Shown: positions 38,175 through 52,225, counted from the first letter of the stretch. The stretch is DNA of 64,000 nt from Chrysomallon squamiferum (GCA_012295275.1 CM022677.1:18757908-18821907), one strand, 5' to 3'. Notes: generated by a model from the sequence alone, not told the origin. Numbers and translations: made by a program.

Positions 38175-39032
38175 ACAAGCACTTTTTCATTTTACATCAT
38201 CTTATATATTTTGTATTATTAATTTTTTTTTTTTTAACGTTTCTTTTGATCGTAAACTAGACTATGCTAACAATTACAAATCTTTTAATTTTTTTTAATT
38301 AAAAAAAGGACGAAGCTAAAAAAAGATTTACACAGTAAATAAAAGAACCTATCTTCAACCCTCCCATCCCCAAACATTAAAAAAAAAAAAAAAAAAAAAA
38401 TTAAATTAAAATAAAAAAAATAAATATGATAATAAAATTAAAAACTAAGAATATTTCAAGAACTTATAAAAGCTAAAAGCAATGGCAGATATTTATATAT
38501 TTATATATTTATATATCTTTTTTTTCTTTTTCTAGTTCATTTGATGATTAAAGAATATATAAATATCTTTGTACAAAATGCAGTCAAATTTAGTATGTAC
38601 ATAATTTACTTGTTGCAATGTAAAGCCTTTGACGAAAAAGCAAAAGTAAAAAAAAAAAAGAAAGGAAAACAAAAAAGATATAATAAATTATACTAAGGTT
38701 TAAAAAAACAAAAAAATGAGTTGAAAAGAAAATGTCTAAAATAAAATAAAATACAAACAAACAAACCCCTCAAAAACATGAAAACTACAGAATTTTGAAT
38801 CGTTTCTGAATACAAATAAATGAAATGGTGATTTTTTTTTTTTTTTTTTTTTTTTATTTGATATGATCTGTCTTTACATACTTATTCAACAATGATGCAA
38901 TTATTTAATAATAATAATAACAATAATAAATATATACATATATATATATATAGAAATAGAAATAAAATCAAATCAAAATAGATGAAAAGAAAACATGGAG
39001 TGGTTTCAATTCCTGCATCTTGCTTTTATCTG

Positions 39033-39065
<33 letters not shown>

Positions 39066-39530
39066 ATAAAACCTCTCAAGTAAAATAGAAAATTTTAACT
39101 TCTTAATGAAATAATAATTAATAATTAATAATAATATAAAAATCAAATCAACAAATATATCTTTTAATGCTGCCAAAAATCAAACCTCCTATTTTCATTA
39201 TTTCTTTTTAGCCTTTGAACGCAAATTCAGTTAAAAGCAAATTAAGGCACACTGAAAAAATACAAAAAAAAAAAAAATATATAATATATATAAACTAACA
39301 TTTTATGAATCTATCAACAGCATGTTTACAAGCCATTAATGTTTATTCAGTTTATTTGCTAGCATTTAAACAAAATAGAGAATTTTTAACATAACCCTGC
39401 CTTCCCATAAAAAAAACCGACTACAGCGATCACACTTCAAAGCAATTTTATAGATCGTAATTCTGTGATTTTTTTTTTTTATAAACTAATGGCAAATTCT
39501 AGTGAGCTTTAAAGCTTAACTGTCCAGCTG
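36718..39530. other. Convergent 3' region between SQOR and CTDSPL2, left part
   Basis: No gene. An ATTAAA at 36747-36752 could serve SQOR polyadenylation (weak). TG/TATG repeats at 36880-37160. 37190-37980 is unusually complex for this window and may belong to an untranslated region. (TA)n and A/T runs follow. Which parts are UTR cannot be told from sequence alone. Confidence 0.45.
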
Positions 39531-39539
39531 TATCTGTAA

Positions 39540-39800
39540 TAAGCCTTTACAGACTACTTCCTAGAAAATAATGGCAACTCCAGAATCTTATAGAAGTTCA
39601 CCACCTCCAGAAATTGCCTTTGAGACCATAATGGCAAATTCTAGAATAAGCCTTATAGACCATAACAGCATCTTCTAGAATAAGCCTTATATAACATTAT
39701 AGCAACTTCTAGAATCAGCCTTATATACCATAATAGCAACTTCTAGAATAAGCCTTATATACCATAATAGCAACTTCTAAAAAGTAATGGCAATGTTCAG
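39540..39800. repeat. About 33-bp tandem array 'aatagcaacttctagaataa'
   Basis: About seven units of 'accataatagcaacttctag' plus 'aataagccttatat', diverging at both ends. Confidence 0.85.
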
Positions 39801-40135
39801 AAACAGCTTTACAAACCAAATTAATTTCAGGAATCGGCCCTATTCACTGCAAGATCTTTACAACAGAGCAAATAAATCTCCCAAAATCTAAATAAAATTA
39901 AAAAACTCGAGAACTGATGCAATATTAATTTGAAAAATGATTTTAAGAGACAACTGCAATACATATGAAACATTTTAAAAAGGCAAAAAACAACACACAC
40001 AAAACACACACAAGTAATGAAATAATAAAAAAAAAATATTATGACAAAGCCCCAAAGCACTAAATCATACAGTAAAATTACAAAGTTAAAAAATTCAAAG
40101 GATTTGAAACTTCATTTTTTTTCTTCTTCAATCTT

Positions 40136-40174
<39 letters not shown>

Positions 40175-41928
40175 GACATATCTACATTCTACCTTAAACC
40201 TGTTTTTACAGATTGCGTCTTTTTTTTTTTCAAAATAAAGGAAAAATAAAAATAAAAACGGAAAATGATTTTTGAAAAAAAATGTAAGATGATTTAATCT
40301 GTAGGCTTTTTCGTAAGTTTTTGCTAAAGAAAATTAATTGCAAAGAGAAAATTAAAAACAGATCTTTATTATTATTTATTTTTTTTTTTTTTTAAATTTT
40401 ATGTGCACCAATGATAAATACATGAATGTTTATTAATTTTACAAATGTGTTGTCAAATGGTTTTATAAAAATATGTTTAAGAAAAATTATTTATACCAAA
40501 TTTGGTTCAGGTTATTTTAAAAGTGAGTTCCTCATACTGCTTGAAATGACAATTTTAGATTGTCATTTAATAAAAAAATATTAACAGAAAATGCACCAAT
40601 ATTCAAATACAAACATAAAAGATAAAAACACCCATTAAAAATTTGTATTTTTAAAATCACAAATGAAAGATGAACACAATGAACTTATCAATACAAACCA
40701 TATTTTGTGTATTTAAGTGTAAAGGACAAAAAAAATAAAAAAACAAAAAAAAAAAAAAAAAATAATATATATATAAATTTATAATATAATAAAAATAAAT
40801 ATAAAAAATTAAAAGATAAATAAAATAAAAAAATAGAAAAAATAAGATTCATTTTTTTTTTTTTTTGAAACAATAATAAGTTTTGAATATTTATTATGAA
40901 ATACTCCATGATGCCTACAAATGAAAAATGAACACTATTTTTAATTTTGGGTTAAAAATATATCATTACATTTTTTTTTTTTTGTAATTTGACCAAAGAT
41001 AAGAACACATCAGGTAAAAAAAAAAGTAAAAATAAATAAATAAATAAAATAAAATAAAATATAAAAAATACATTATTTTTTTATATAACAGAAATCTATT
41101 TTTCTTGAAAAAAAAAAAAACCCATAATGACTCCCCCCTTTTTATTAGAACAGCAGATTTGATTCTCTCTAAGCAGTTACTACACCAATTAAAAATTTAG
41201 TAATAGGTTGAATTATGAAACATGATCTTAAAAATGAAAAAAATTTAAAAAATTCAAATTGTTTTTAAAATCTTTTTTTTTTTAAAAACAAAGAAACAAT
41301 AACAAAATTTTATAAAAATATAACTAATGATGACGATGGTGTATAAAAACATGTTAAAAGTTTAAAATAATTAACTTAAAATAAATAAATGAAAAAAAAG
41401 ATTAAAAAAAAAAAAAAAAAAAGATTGAAATTCAAATGCTGCCTTTTTCAACCTAAATTAAAAAAAAAAAAAAAAAAAAAAAATTATTATTAAAATATTT
41501 TTAAAAATTTAAATAAATTAAAAAAAAAAAAGTTTCATAATGTTTCATAGTGAAATAATTAAATACATTCTGTCTATGACTAAGAGATTTTGTTACTGGT
41601 GCACAACCAAATGCCAATAATAAAGTATACAATATTCATAATGGACGCAAACAGCTGATATTTTTCAGTCTGCTGTAATTCTAAGATGATTTTATGTAAT
41701 TACAAATGAATTATTATAAATTATCCTTCCAAACTGTGTTAATAATAAAGGATAATACTTTATTATTATTAAACAATGGTTTAATGAAGGAAATTAATCA
41801 CCGTCTTGGGAAAAAAACAACTAAATATGATAAATTAGCTAATTCTGATTAGTGTTCTGTAATTTATCCAACCAAATTGTGTTTGAGAATAATATTTTAT
41901 TATTAAAAATGTCTTTTTTGGCATAAAA

Positions 41929-41970
<42 letters not shown>

Positions 41971-42233
41971 ATTAAATAAATAAATAAATAAATAAATAAA
42001 AGAATATAAATATATTTAAGATTTTTTTTCTAAAAATGTAATTTAAAAAAAAAAAAATTTAAATTATAGTATGTTTCATGCCTTTAATATCTGATTTTAA
42101 AAGAAAGTTTTATTTTGGGTTTTTTTCATCTTTGCAATTCTGAAATCAGAGATTACACTACAAACATGAAAACAGAATTCAAACATTCACCGATTTAAAA
42201 ATTTCTAACATTATTTTTCAAAAAAAGCAATAG

Positions 42234-42272
<39 letters not shown>

Positions 42273-42520
42273 CACTAAAATATTATTTCAACAAGAACAA
42301 GAACAACTGTGACAACAACAACAACATCAACAACAACGTTATAACAATTCTTTTGTTTGCCATTTATGAATCATTTAAAAAACAAAAATTCTTTTTTTTT
42401 TGTTGGGGGGAAATTTAATTTCCTTATTTTTTCACCATGATACACTATCGGGCAACATGATACAACAAGTCATAGTTAAGCATTCAGCTTGAAGAATGGA
42501 AGAATGAAGGTTCAAAACCT
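39801..42520. other. A/T-run-rich non-coding DNA
   Basis: Poly(T) at 40139-40167, many A runs, (TAA)/(TAAA)n at 41930-41999 and a 40-base A run near 42235-42271. No coding frame. Confidence 0.6.
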
Positions 42521-42529
42521 GATAATGGA

Positions 42530-42990
42530 TTCCGTCTTGAGATTATGCGAAGACTATAATAGTGACCTCCAGATATCACTAGGTCAAATAAAAAGGGATA
42601 TTTACAAATTATAGTGACCTCTGGCCGTAGGTCATAATTATTAATTCAACCTTTTAGACCAAAATGTCAAACAGGAGACAAAGTCAAATAATGAATAATA
42701 ATGACCTAGGTGTACAGTTTATGGACCATTTTAATGACCTATACTGTAGCTCTGTAGACCATAATAAATGTTGCAGGCCAGGTTTATAGACCATAACAGC
42801 AACCTCTTGAGAGAGGCCTGTAGAAGTCTATAATTTTGACCTTCGTCTGCAGCTTTAGGGACCATAATAGTGACCTTCTGCTGCTTAATAAATCATAACA
42901 GTGACCTCTAGGCCATAATAATGACCTTTTTGCTGCAGCCTAAGTCTATAAGAATAATTTACAGTTTTGTAGGCCATAATATTTTTAAAA
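42530..42990. repeat. Array of 'gaccataatagtgacctc' units
   Basis: About ten irregularly spaced units of the 'taggccataataatgacct' type. Lies in the region that would be the CTDSPL2 3' UTR or the spacer. Confidence 0.8.
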
Positions 42991-43702
42991 ATATATATAT
43001 ATATCCTTATAATAATGAGGTCAGGAGAAAGTTTTACAGTTAGTAACAGTTGTACAATGTTGCCAGATAGAGTATGAAGGATCATAAGGATCATAAGGAT
43101 AATACTTTTCTTTGTTAACAGTTAACAGAAATATTTGACATTAAGATTCAGCCAGTATTTAAAAAATATGACATATTTATTAAGTATATAAACAGATCAG
43201 AACATGATTACCTTTGATAATGTGTGTTAACAAGATACCCTATTTTGATTTGCCTTTCATCATGGAAACTATGTCGAATATTAATGAAGATATGGATGTT
43301 TGTCTTTTGTTTTCAAAAACTGTTATAAAATTTTAATTTTAAAGATGTTTACAGGAGTTTTAGATTTCAAGTGAAAAAAAAAAGTTTTACGCTGAAAATT
43401 AGTCTTTGAGTATTCAGAACGTTTGCATTTTATTAAAGGTTACTGTTATCAAATTTTTTATTTTAAAGAAGTTTAAAATTTTATCTTCAAGAGGGAAATA
43501 ATTTTTTTTTTTTTTTTTTAATCTCAATTCTTGTTTTTTTTTTTCAGTTCTACACTGTGACCCCTATAAAATATTTGTCAGATACTAGTAGAAAGATATT
43601 TTTAGAATTTGAAAAAGAGAGAAAATAACAGATAAATGAAATGAAAGAAGGAATAACAAATAACAAAAAGTTAATAGAACAAATCCAATGACTGAAATAA
43701 AC

Positions 43703-43733
<31 letters not shown>

Positions 43734-43989
43734 TAGAAAATGGAATTCTGTCATGATGATGCTATTAATAGAAACAGGTGGCTGCCTCAAAAGTGAGATA
43801 CATTTGATATTATTTTCATTAGATATTTTTATTCTGAAATCTGAAATATATATATATATATTTTAAGCTGTTTTATTGTAAGAAAATAAGAAAATAAAAA
43901 ATTTTGATTTTAGAAAAATATACAATATAATGAAATTTTCGATAAATTTGTATTCAGTTATGCATTACAAATTTCTTTTCATGATATGA

Positions 43990-44480
43990 GATGTGTCTTT
44001 GAAATCAGTTCAGTGTAAATGCACCTTAAGCATAAATTTAGTTATGATTTAATTTTTTGATATAATACACTCAAACACAACAAAATAACGTCTTAACAAG
44101 TTTTCCAATATAAATGCACCTTATGAATAAACAGAACAACAACAGAGAATAAAGGAAATTTAAATCATCATAATTATAATAACGAATGACTGTTTTAGCA
44201 AGTTGTTCAGTGTTAATGCACCTTAAGAATAAAACAGAGCATGTTAAAAAAAAAAAATCAGTCTGAATTTTTCATAATTGCTGTAACACCCATAAACTGT
44301 TTCAACAAAGTGTTTAGTGTTAATGCACCTTAAGAATAACATTCATACAAAAAAAAAAAAAAGATAAGATTAAAAATTATTTTATCATTACCATTTGTAG
44401 TTACTGTAATGCTCACAGACTGTTTTAGCAAATTGTTTAGTGTTAACGCACCTTAAGAATAGAAAATTCTGCAAAAGAAT
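43990..44480. repeat. About 110-bp array with core 'gtgttaatgcaccttaagaa'
   Basis: Cores at about 44017, 44109, 44212, 44317 and 44441; flanking sequence is partly conserved ('ctgttttagcaaattgttta'). Confidence 0.85.
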
Positions 44481-44579
44481 TAAAAATTTTAATTCTGCTA
44501 AATTTACTGTTTTATGTAACAATTTATTGAGACAGAATTCCATTGTTATTTTATAAGTCAACAAAAAAACCAAAACCCT

Positions 44580-44650
44580 GAGGAAACAAAAGAAATAAAA
44601 AAAAAAAAAAAAATTACCTTCCAGGCTGAGAGATAAAAATATTAATAAAA

Positions 44651-44685
<35 letters not shown>

Positions 44686-44756
44686 AAGAAAATGAAAAAA
44701 AAAAAAAAAAAAATTAAAAAAAAAAGTGAAGGTGACTAGAAAAGCCCTGAATGAAT

Positions 44757-44788
<32 letters not shown>

Positions 44789-45660
44789 TTAAAAAAAAGA
44801 TTTTAAGACCAAAACAAGACAAGAAAGAGAAGACATTGTAACAGAAATGGTTCAAAATCAAAAACATTTTTTACAGAAAATTACTAAACCCAGAAATGAT
44901 GGTAATAATAGTATATTATTATCATTGACCTCTTTAAAATGTCCTATTCAGGCTATTGATATTATTTTCTTTTTATTTTTTTGTCGTTTTTTTTTTTTTT
45001 TCTTTTTACAACTGGTGTGTATGTATGTATTTATGTATGTATGTATGTAAATCTGTACATACATATATAGTAACAGAACATATGGCAAGTTAAACAAGAC
45101 ACAATATGTAATAGATTTCAGTATATGTGCTTTTTGTAAGAATCTTTCCATTCGTATATGCAAAACATTTAAAATACAAAATAACAAAAATATTGTTTAA
45201 GAAGCAAATACTGACAATTATATACTTTTTAGTAATTTTACTAAACTGCCAACAAAAACATTAAATGGCTTGTTTAAGTTTAAAGATTTACTTAAAGAGA
45301 AAAAAAATTACCTAGTGACATTAAGTAGTAGTGATAATAATAATAAAAATAATAATAATAGTAATAGTAATAATAATAATAATAATAAAATTATAACAGC
45401 AGAAATAGTAAATAATAGTAAAAGAAATTAATAAAATATAATGATAGTAGTAATAATAATAGCAAATATAATAATAAAAATTGTAATAACAGAAATAGTT
45501 AATAAAAGCAATAATAATAATAATAATAATAAAAACTAATAATAAACTGAAATAATAAGAACAATAATAACGGTAATAAAATGAGCACATATACAGAAAA
45601 ATATACACATATTCACAACAGTAACAAGTAACAGTTTTTTTTTGTTTTGTTTTTTTTAAG
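44580..45660. other. A-run and (TAA)-rich spacer
   Basis: Multiple poly(A) runs at 44598-44788, (TATG)n at 45018-45048, (AAT)n at 45333-45570. No gene. Confidence 0.7.
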
Positions 45661-45814
45661 TATTATACTGTAACATGGCATTCACATGGAGAAACTGTAT
45701 TTTATTTTTTATATATAGAGAGAGAGAAATACAGCAAGTCATATTTATTTACATATGTAGATTTTTTTTTTCAATGATATACAACAGGTGAAAAAATCAG
45801 CCAAATGGCTTCAC

Positions 45815-46160
45815 AACTATCCTGAAGGATACACATCCTGTAGGATACACGACAAGGATATATCCCCACAGGATACTTTAAAGGACATATCCTATAGAAA
45901 AGCAGAGATGTTTTGAAGGATACAATAGAACATTTAATCCGTTAACTGTGTAAGACATTTTCACCGTATCCTATAGGATTCCACAGACATATATCCTGCA
46001 GGATCTCTATTTGTAACGTATTTCTGTAGGATAGCAAATTTTCGTGTCCTTAAGGACTGCAGATTATATCCTGTAGGGGCACTGTACACATATCCTGTAG
46101 GATACCGTAAAACACGTCCTGTAGGATACTGCAGAGACGTCCTTTTGGCAGGATCAGGGA
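45815..46160. repeat. Palindromic 'tatcctgtaggata' array abutting the CTDSPL2 stop codon
   Basis: About 13 units, each built round a near-perfect palindrome (TATCCTGTAGGATA, ATCCTGCAGGAT, GTCCTTAAGGAC), spaced about 25 bp. The last unit ('gtccttttggcaggatca') overlaps the TGA stop of CTDSPL2 (46156-46154). Confidence 0.88.
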
Positions 46161-46216
46161 GGGAGCAGGGTGTGAAGCTTGAACCGGTCTCGAATAAGAG
46201 GTCGAACGTCACGATG
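46154..46216 (-). CDS. CTDSPL2: CTDSPL2 coding exon 11 (C-terminus)
   Basis: Acceptor ttttttag; [20 protein letters not shown] then TGA, matching the family C-terminus DVRPHIRDRF...LLPP. Confidence 0.93.
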   Translation of the reverse strand, partial: HRDVRPLIRDRFKLHTLLPP

Positions 46217-46285
46217 CTAAAAAAAAATATAAAAATTAAAAAAATAGAAAATAAAATAAAAAACTAAAATTCAAATCTCAGACAT

Positions 46286-46373
<88 letters not shown>

Positions 46374-49300
46374 TGTCTCAAGTTCCTTTTGTAACAGAAG
46401 AATTTATTTTAAAATCACCACTACAACGGCGTACAAACTCACCTGCATGACTACATCATCCAGGAACGGCAGCAACTTCATCAGCTCAACATCCAACTTG
46501 TCAACAAACCAACTCTCAATGGGGATACCGTTGTCCAACTGAAATCAGAACGATAATGAAAAACATTCAACACCATTTCATCTCTTTTTAAATATTTACT
46601 ATCAGGACAGACTTAGAACAGAGGTATTGGGAGATAATACAAAATAAACAGCACAAATAAATTTTTCACTGATTTTTAGCATCACTTTGACACTGGTTAA
46701 TATTTTACCTGGACTGAATTTTGAGCAAACTGATTAGGATATATGAAACAAAATAAAAAGCAGGTACAAGAAAAGGTAGTACAATTTATTTACTTCAGGA
46801 GGGCAAAGCTGGATATTATGATAAAAACTTAAAATATGTAAACAGGTATCTGGGTTTATTTCAGTGTTGAGGACATACTTAAACAAAGTCAGATTTTGGC
46901 ACAAGTTACATAAGCAACAGAAGTTTAGGCCTGACAACAATAACAATACAACACAACAACAAACAAATAACAATAATAATAACAATAGATAAATAAAATA
47001 TTCATTCTGGTACTCTCTGATTGTTCAATATAGTTCACAGAGAAGTGAATCCTGAATTTCAAAACTCATTAAGATATTTTTAATTAGAAGTAAGAAGAAA
47101 TATCTTTTGACCATAAATTTTAATTTTTAATTTTGTTTTGGAAATGAAATATTTCCAAGACTTTTTCATAACAAAAACCCCAAAAACATCACATTTTAAA
47201 AACATTCCTGGTACTGGAAAGAGAGTTTTTGAAATTTCCGGAACTTTCCACAAACTGTGAGAATCGACTTCCGACATACCTGATATCCAAATGCCTGAGG
47301 AGAGTTGTCGACTATGATGGTTTTAGCCAGATCTCTTCCCAGAATGCTCAGGTCCTTGATGTAATAACCATTGACACATATACAGTGCTCTCTAAACAAC
47401 CGATGTCTGGAGAAAGTAAAAAGTAAAAGTAAAAGTAAAAATGAAAATAAAAGTAAAAATGAAAATAAAAGTAAAAGTACAAATATGAAAAAAAAAATGA
47501 AAATGAAAATGAAAATGAAAATAAAAATGAAAATAAAAGTCAAAGTAAAAATAAAAATGAAAATAAAAGTAAAAATAAAAATAAAAATATAAAAAATAAA
47601 ACAAAAATGTAAAAATAAATTTAAAAATAAAAATAAAAATAAAAATAAAGCTGTTAATGTACACATAAAAGAATGAATGACTGAATGAATAAATAAATCA
47701 ATCAATAAAATAAGTAAATAAATGTATAAATGTATATGTATTAAGTAATACATCCAGACATACATTAACATTTTTCACTGACACAGAAAATACACATCCA
47801 CACACCCCAATCAGAAAGACACACATTTTTATTTATTTTAAAATTATATTCACACAACAATTTCACTAAAATTAGTTTCTTCTCTAACTCAAACATCTAA
47901 TTAACACAAAAAAACCCCTAAATCTCTCTGCAAAAACAATTTCAGTAATTCTACAAGCAAAAACGTCGAATTAACGTCAATTAATTTCTTCACAAAACGG
48001 TCTCAATACGTTTTCTTGCTATAATTAAACCTTCCCGTTAACCCCAGGAACTAATTTCTTTACCTGATGAGTTTCTTTTCGGGATCAAGAAGGTTGAGAA
48101 GCTTGTCGGCGTAGACTTTCTTCGAGGCCGTGAACAAAATAACTTCAAACAACTGGGACACACGCTCTAGAAACTCACGGAAATACGGGCGTGTCCTCAC
48201 AAACACCTGTAGTAATTAAACACACCTGAGTTAATTACTGAACACCTGAGTTTTATAAAATTATAAATACCCTGCAATACTGTGAACAGACTTGTAATTA
48301 TCAAAAGCACCCTGTAGGAACTGTAAATTAATAATAAAAATACACCTGTAGTAGTTTTAAATACCTGGAATATTTATATAAACAGACCTGTAATAATTGT
48401 ATAGACAGCTGTTATAATTATAAATACATCTGTAATAATTATAAACACAAAAATGTATTAATTTCAAACACAGCTGTAATAATTACATCTGTAGTAATTA
48501 CAAATATATCTGTAATAACGAACAGTATCATAATTACTACTAAAAAACATTTGTATTAATTATAAAAGCATTAATAATAATTATAAACACACCTTTCGCA
48601 ATTATTCTATACATGTTACTTGTAGTAATTATGAGAAAAAAAAACCCACCTGAATTAAAGTCTACCTTTGATACCAAGGATAAAAGACCTAATAAAATTC
48701 CTTATATTTCTAAGCTAGTATAATTATTATTATTATTATTTTTACTTTTTTTCTGGGCAACCTACTTCACTTACACAACAATAAAATAACATTTTTTAAC
48801 TCACCATTTTGTAAATTATTTATTTATTTTTTTATTTTTTTATTTTATTTCTTGCTGGGTAACCTACATTTTGGTTCATACTGTTTGAGGTAAGAATGAA
48901 AACTACTTTTTGGCTCATACTGTTTGAGGTAAGAGTGAAAACTACTTTTTGGTTCATACTATGTGAGATGAGAGACACAACTATGTGAGATGTGAGACAC
49001 TACTATGTGAGATAAGAGACACTACTATGTGAGATGAGAGACACTACTATGTGAGATGTGAGACACTACTATGTGAGATAAGAGTGAAGACACAAACCTG
49101 GTAGGTAACGTCTTGAAACAACACCGGGAAAGAGAAAGCTGCGTCTTCGAGTTCAGTCAAACTGCAGTGAACTAAAGTCTCATCCTGCGAGAAAAAACAT
49201 AAATAAATAAGTAAATAAATTAATAAGTAAATAAGTAAATACATAAATAAATAAATAAGTAAATAAGTAAGTAAGTAAGTAAATAAATAAATAAATGAAT

Positions 49301-52225
49301 GAAAAAATTAATAAATAAATGAATAAATTAGTAAATAAATAAATAAATACACAAAATAAATAAATAAATAAATAAGTAAATAAATAAATAAATAATGAAA
49401 AAATAAGTAAATACTAAATAAGTAAATAAATGAATAAATAAAGAAATGAGTAAATGAATGAATAATAAGTATATATATATATGTATAAAATGAATGAATG
49501 AATAAATGATAAATGAATAACACAGCAGATGAATACAAAATATTACATTTATAAAAATAAAATAGATCATTAAAAATAAATAAACAGGAGGTTAGTCAAA
49601 TAAAATAAAATATACGTATCTATATATATATATGAGACAGAGATGATGAGGAAGAGAAAGAAAATGAATGAATAAATGAATGTTTAACAACACCCCAGAA
49701 CAAAAAAAACAAAACAAAAAAAAAACATATCGGCTACTGCGAGTCAAACAAAGTTAAATATAACAAGAGGAAGAAAAAATAAAAATAAAAATAAAAATAA
49801 AAATAAACAGAGAGAACAAAGCCAACTACAAATACATTCTAGTTTTAATATGAAGACAGATAAGCAGACAGACAGACAGAAAGAACTTACCAAATCTAGC
49901 ACTAATGAGAATTCTGGGGAACTTCTTGTTTTAAGCGGGAGAGCTGGCGCACGGGCGCGTAACTCATCCGACAAGGGAGGTAAGCTTCTAATTATTGTGT
50001 ACCTGAAAAAAAATAAAATAATAATAATAATAATAAAAACATCTGAAATTTTACTCTCATATTCGAATTAGCAAGAAAAAGAGATCAGTTATTTTTTGTC
50101 TCCACATACAAAACATAAATAAACACACATGTAAGCTCATACACAGAAACACATGTTAGAACATGTACATATACATTCAAACACACACACACACAACACA
50201 TTCAAACACTCACATACATCCAGACACACATTCACACACAATTTCTTACAGGTAATGTGTTAAGTACTGCCCTTCATGACTTGATACAAAACAAATACAA
50301 TAATAAATATAACCACAATACAACAAAAGTAAAAACAAACTGAACATTATAAAACAATTTCGTTAAGATCAGAATCCTGTTCCCACTCGTAACTTAAAAT
50401 AGAATAAAAACAAAAAATGTTCAACAGTTTCTTAAATATGTTATACTGCTGTCACTCATAATTTAATATAAAATAAATATAAATATAAACACAACATACC
50501 AGACAACAACATAACAAAGATAAAAAATAAAAACAAAATTTTTAAAATGATTTCTTATGTATCTGAAGTTTCCTGTTCTCACTCTTAACTTAATAAAAAT
50601 ATAAATATAAACAATACACAACAGAAGTTAAAATAATATTAATAATAAAACAAATTTTAAAACAATTTCTTATATAACATAAATTTGCTGTTCTCACTCA
50701 TAACTTAATATAAATATAAAAAATAAAAATAAATAAATAAATAATAATAATTTTAAAACGATTTCTTATGAATCGTAAATTTGCTATTAAGTTAAATTAA
50801 TAATAATAATAATAATAATAATTTTTAAAACAATTTCTTACGGATCATAAGTCTCTTGTTCCCATTCATAACTTAATATAATTATAAATATAAACACAAC
50901 TACTACACAACAGAAGTTAAAATAATAATAATTTTAAAACAATTTCTTATGAATTGTAAGTTTGCTGTTCTCATTCATAAGTTAATATAAATATAAACAT
51001 AAACAATACACAACAGAAGTTAAAATAATAATAATTTTAAAACAATTTTTTACGGATCATAAGTTTGCTGTTCCCACTCGTAACTTAGTATAAATAGAAA
51101 AAAAAATAAAAATAACAATAATAATTTTAAAACGATTTCTTATGGACTGTAAGTTTGCTGTTCCCACTCGTAACTTAATATAAATATAAATATAAACAAT
51201 ACACAACAGAAGTTAAAATAATAATAATAATAAAAAATAATTTTAAAACAATTTCTTATATATCGTAAGTCTCCTGTTCCCATTCATAACTTAATATAAA
51301 TATAAATATAAACACAACTACTACACAACAGAAGTTAAAACAATAAAAAAATAATAAAAAAAAAATAATAATAATAATTTTAAAACGATTTCTTACGGAT
51401 CATAAGTCTCCTGTTCCCACTCGTAACTTTCTTCTTCACAAGCATCCTCTTCGGTTACCACACACGTAGTCGAATCACAGCTGCCAATGTCGGTGTTGTA
51501 CACCATCATCTCACTGCTGTTGTTGTTGTTGTTGCTGCTGTTGTTGTTGCCGGGAAGGACGGGACCCCTTTCTGCAGCGTTGAACAGTACGACGCTGTTG
51601 TTGTTGTTGTTGTTTTCCTCGTACATTTTCTCGGTTGGACAGGTTTCGTGGCATTCGATCGATTCCTCCATTGAAGGGTCTTCATTTTCTTTTCCTATGT
51701 TGTAACCTAAAAAAATATAAGTAAAATAAGATACGATAAGGTAAGATAAATAAATAAATAAGTAAACAAATGATTAAATAAATAAATAACAGATTAAATA
51801 AATAAAAAAGTAAATAAAAAAGTAAATAAATAAATAAATAAATAAATGATTAAATAAGTAAATAAATAAATGACTAAATAAGTAAATAAAAAAGTAAATA
51901 AATAAGTAAATGAATGATTAAATAATTAATTAAGTAAATAAAAAATAAATAAATAATAAATAAATAAATAAATAAAATAAATAAAAAAAAGTAAATAATA
52001 AATAAATAAATAAAATAAATGTTATCTCAAATAAATAAAATAAAAGAAAAAGAAAAAGAAAAAGAAAAAAGGAATACATGAAAGAATGAATGAATAAATA
52101 AATACTCAATAAAATAAGTAAATAAATAAATGACTAATAAAATATAACAAAATAATAAAATTATAAAACAAAACACAAACACACACACATATATAAATAA
52201 ACATAATAAATTAAATTTAAATAAT

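Noticed and set aside
42490-42545. 'ggttcaaaacc' resembling a SINE or tRNA B-box
   Set aside because: No upstream A-box at the right distance and no SINE body recognisable.
47196-47771. 191-codon minus-strand frame ending in a real phosphatase segment
   Set aside because: Only 47406-47280 is exon 9 of CTDSPL2. The Phe/Ile-rich front is the pyrimidine-rich intronic array.
50240-51396. CRISPR-like array of regular repeats
   Set aside because: Eukaryotic intron; spacers are repeats themselves and the unit matches the adjacent exon edge.
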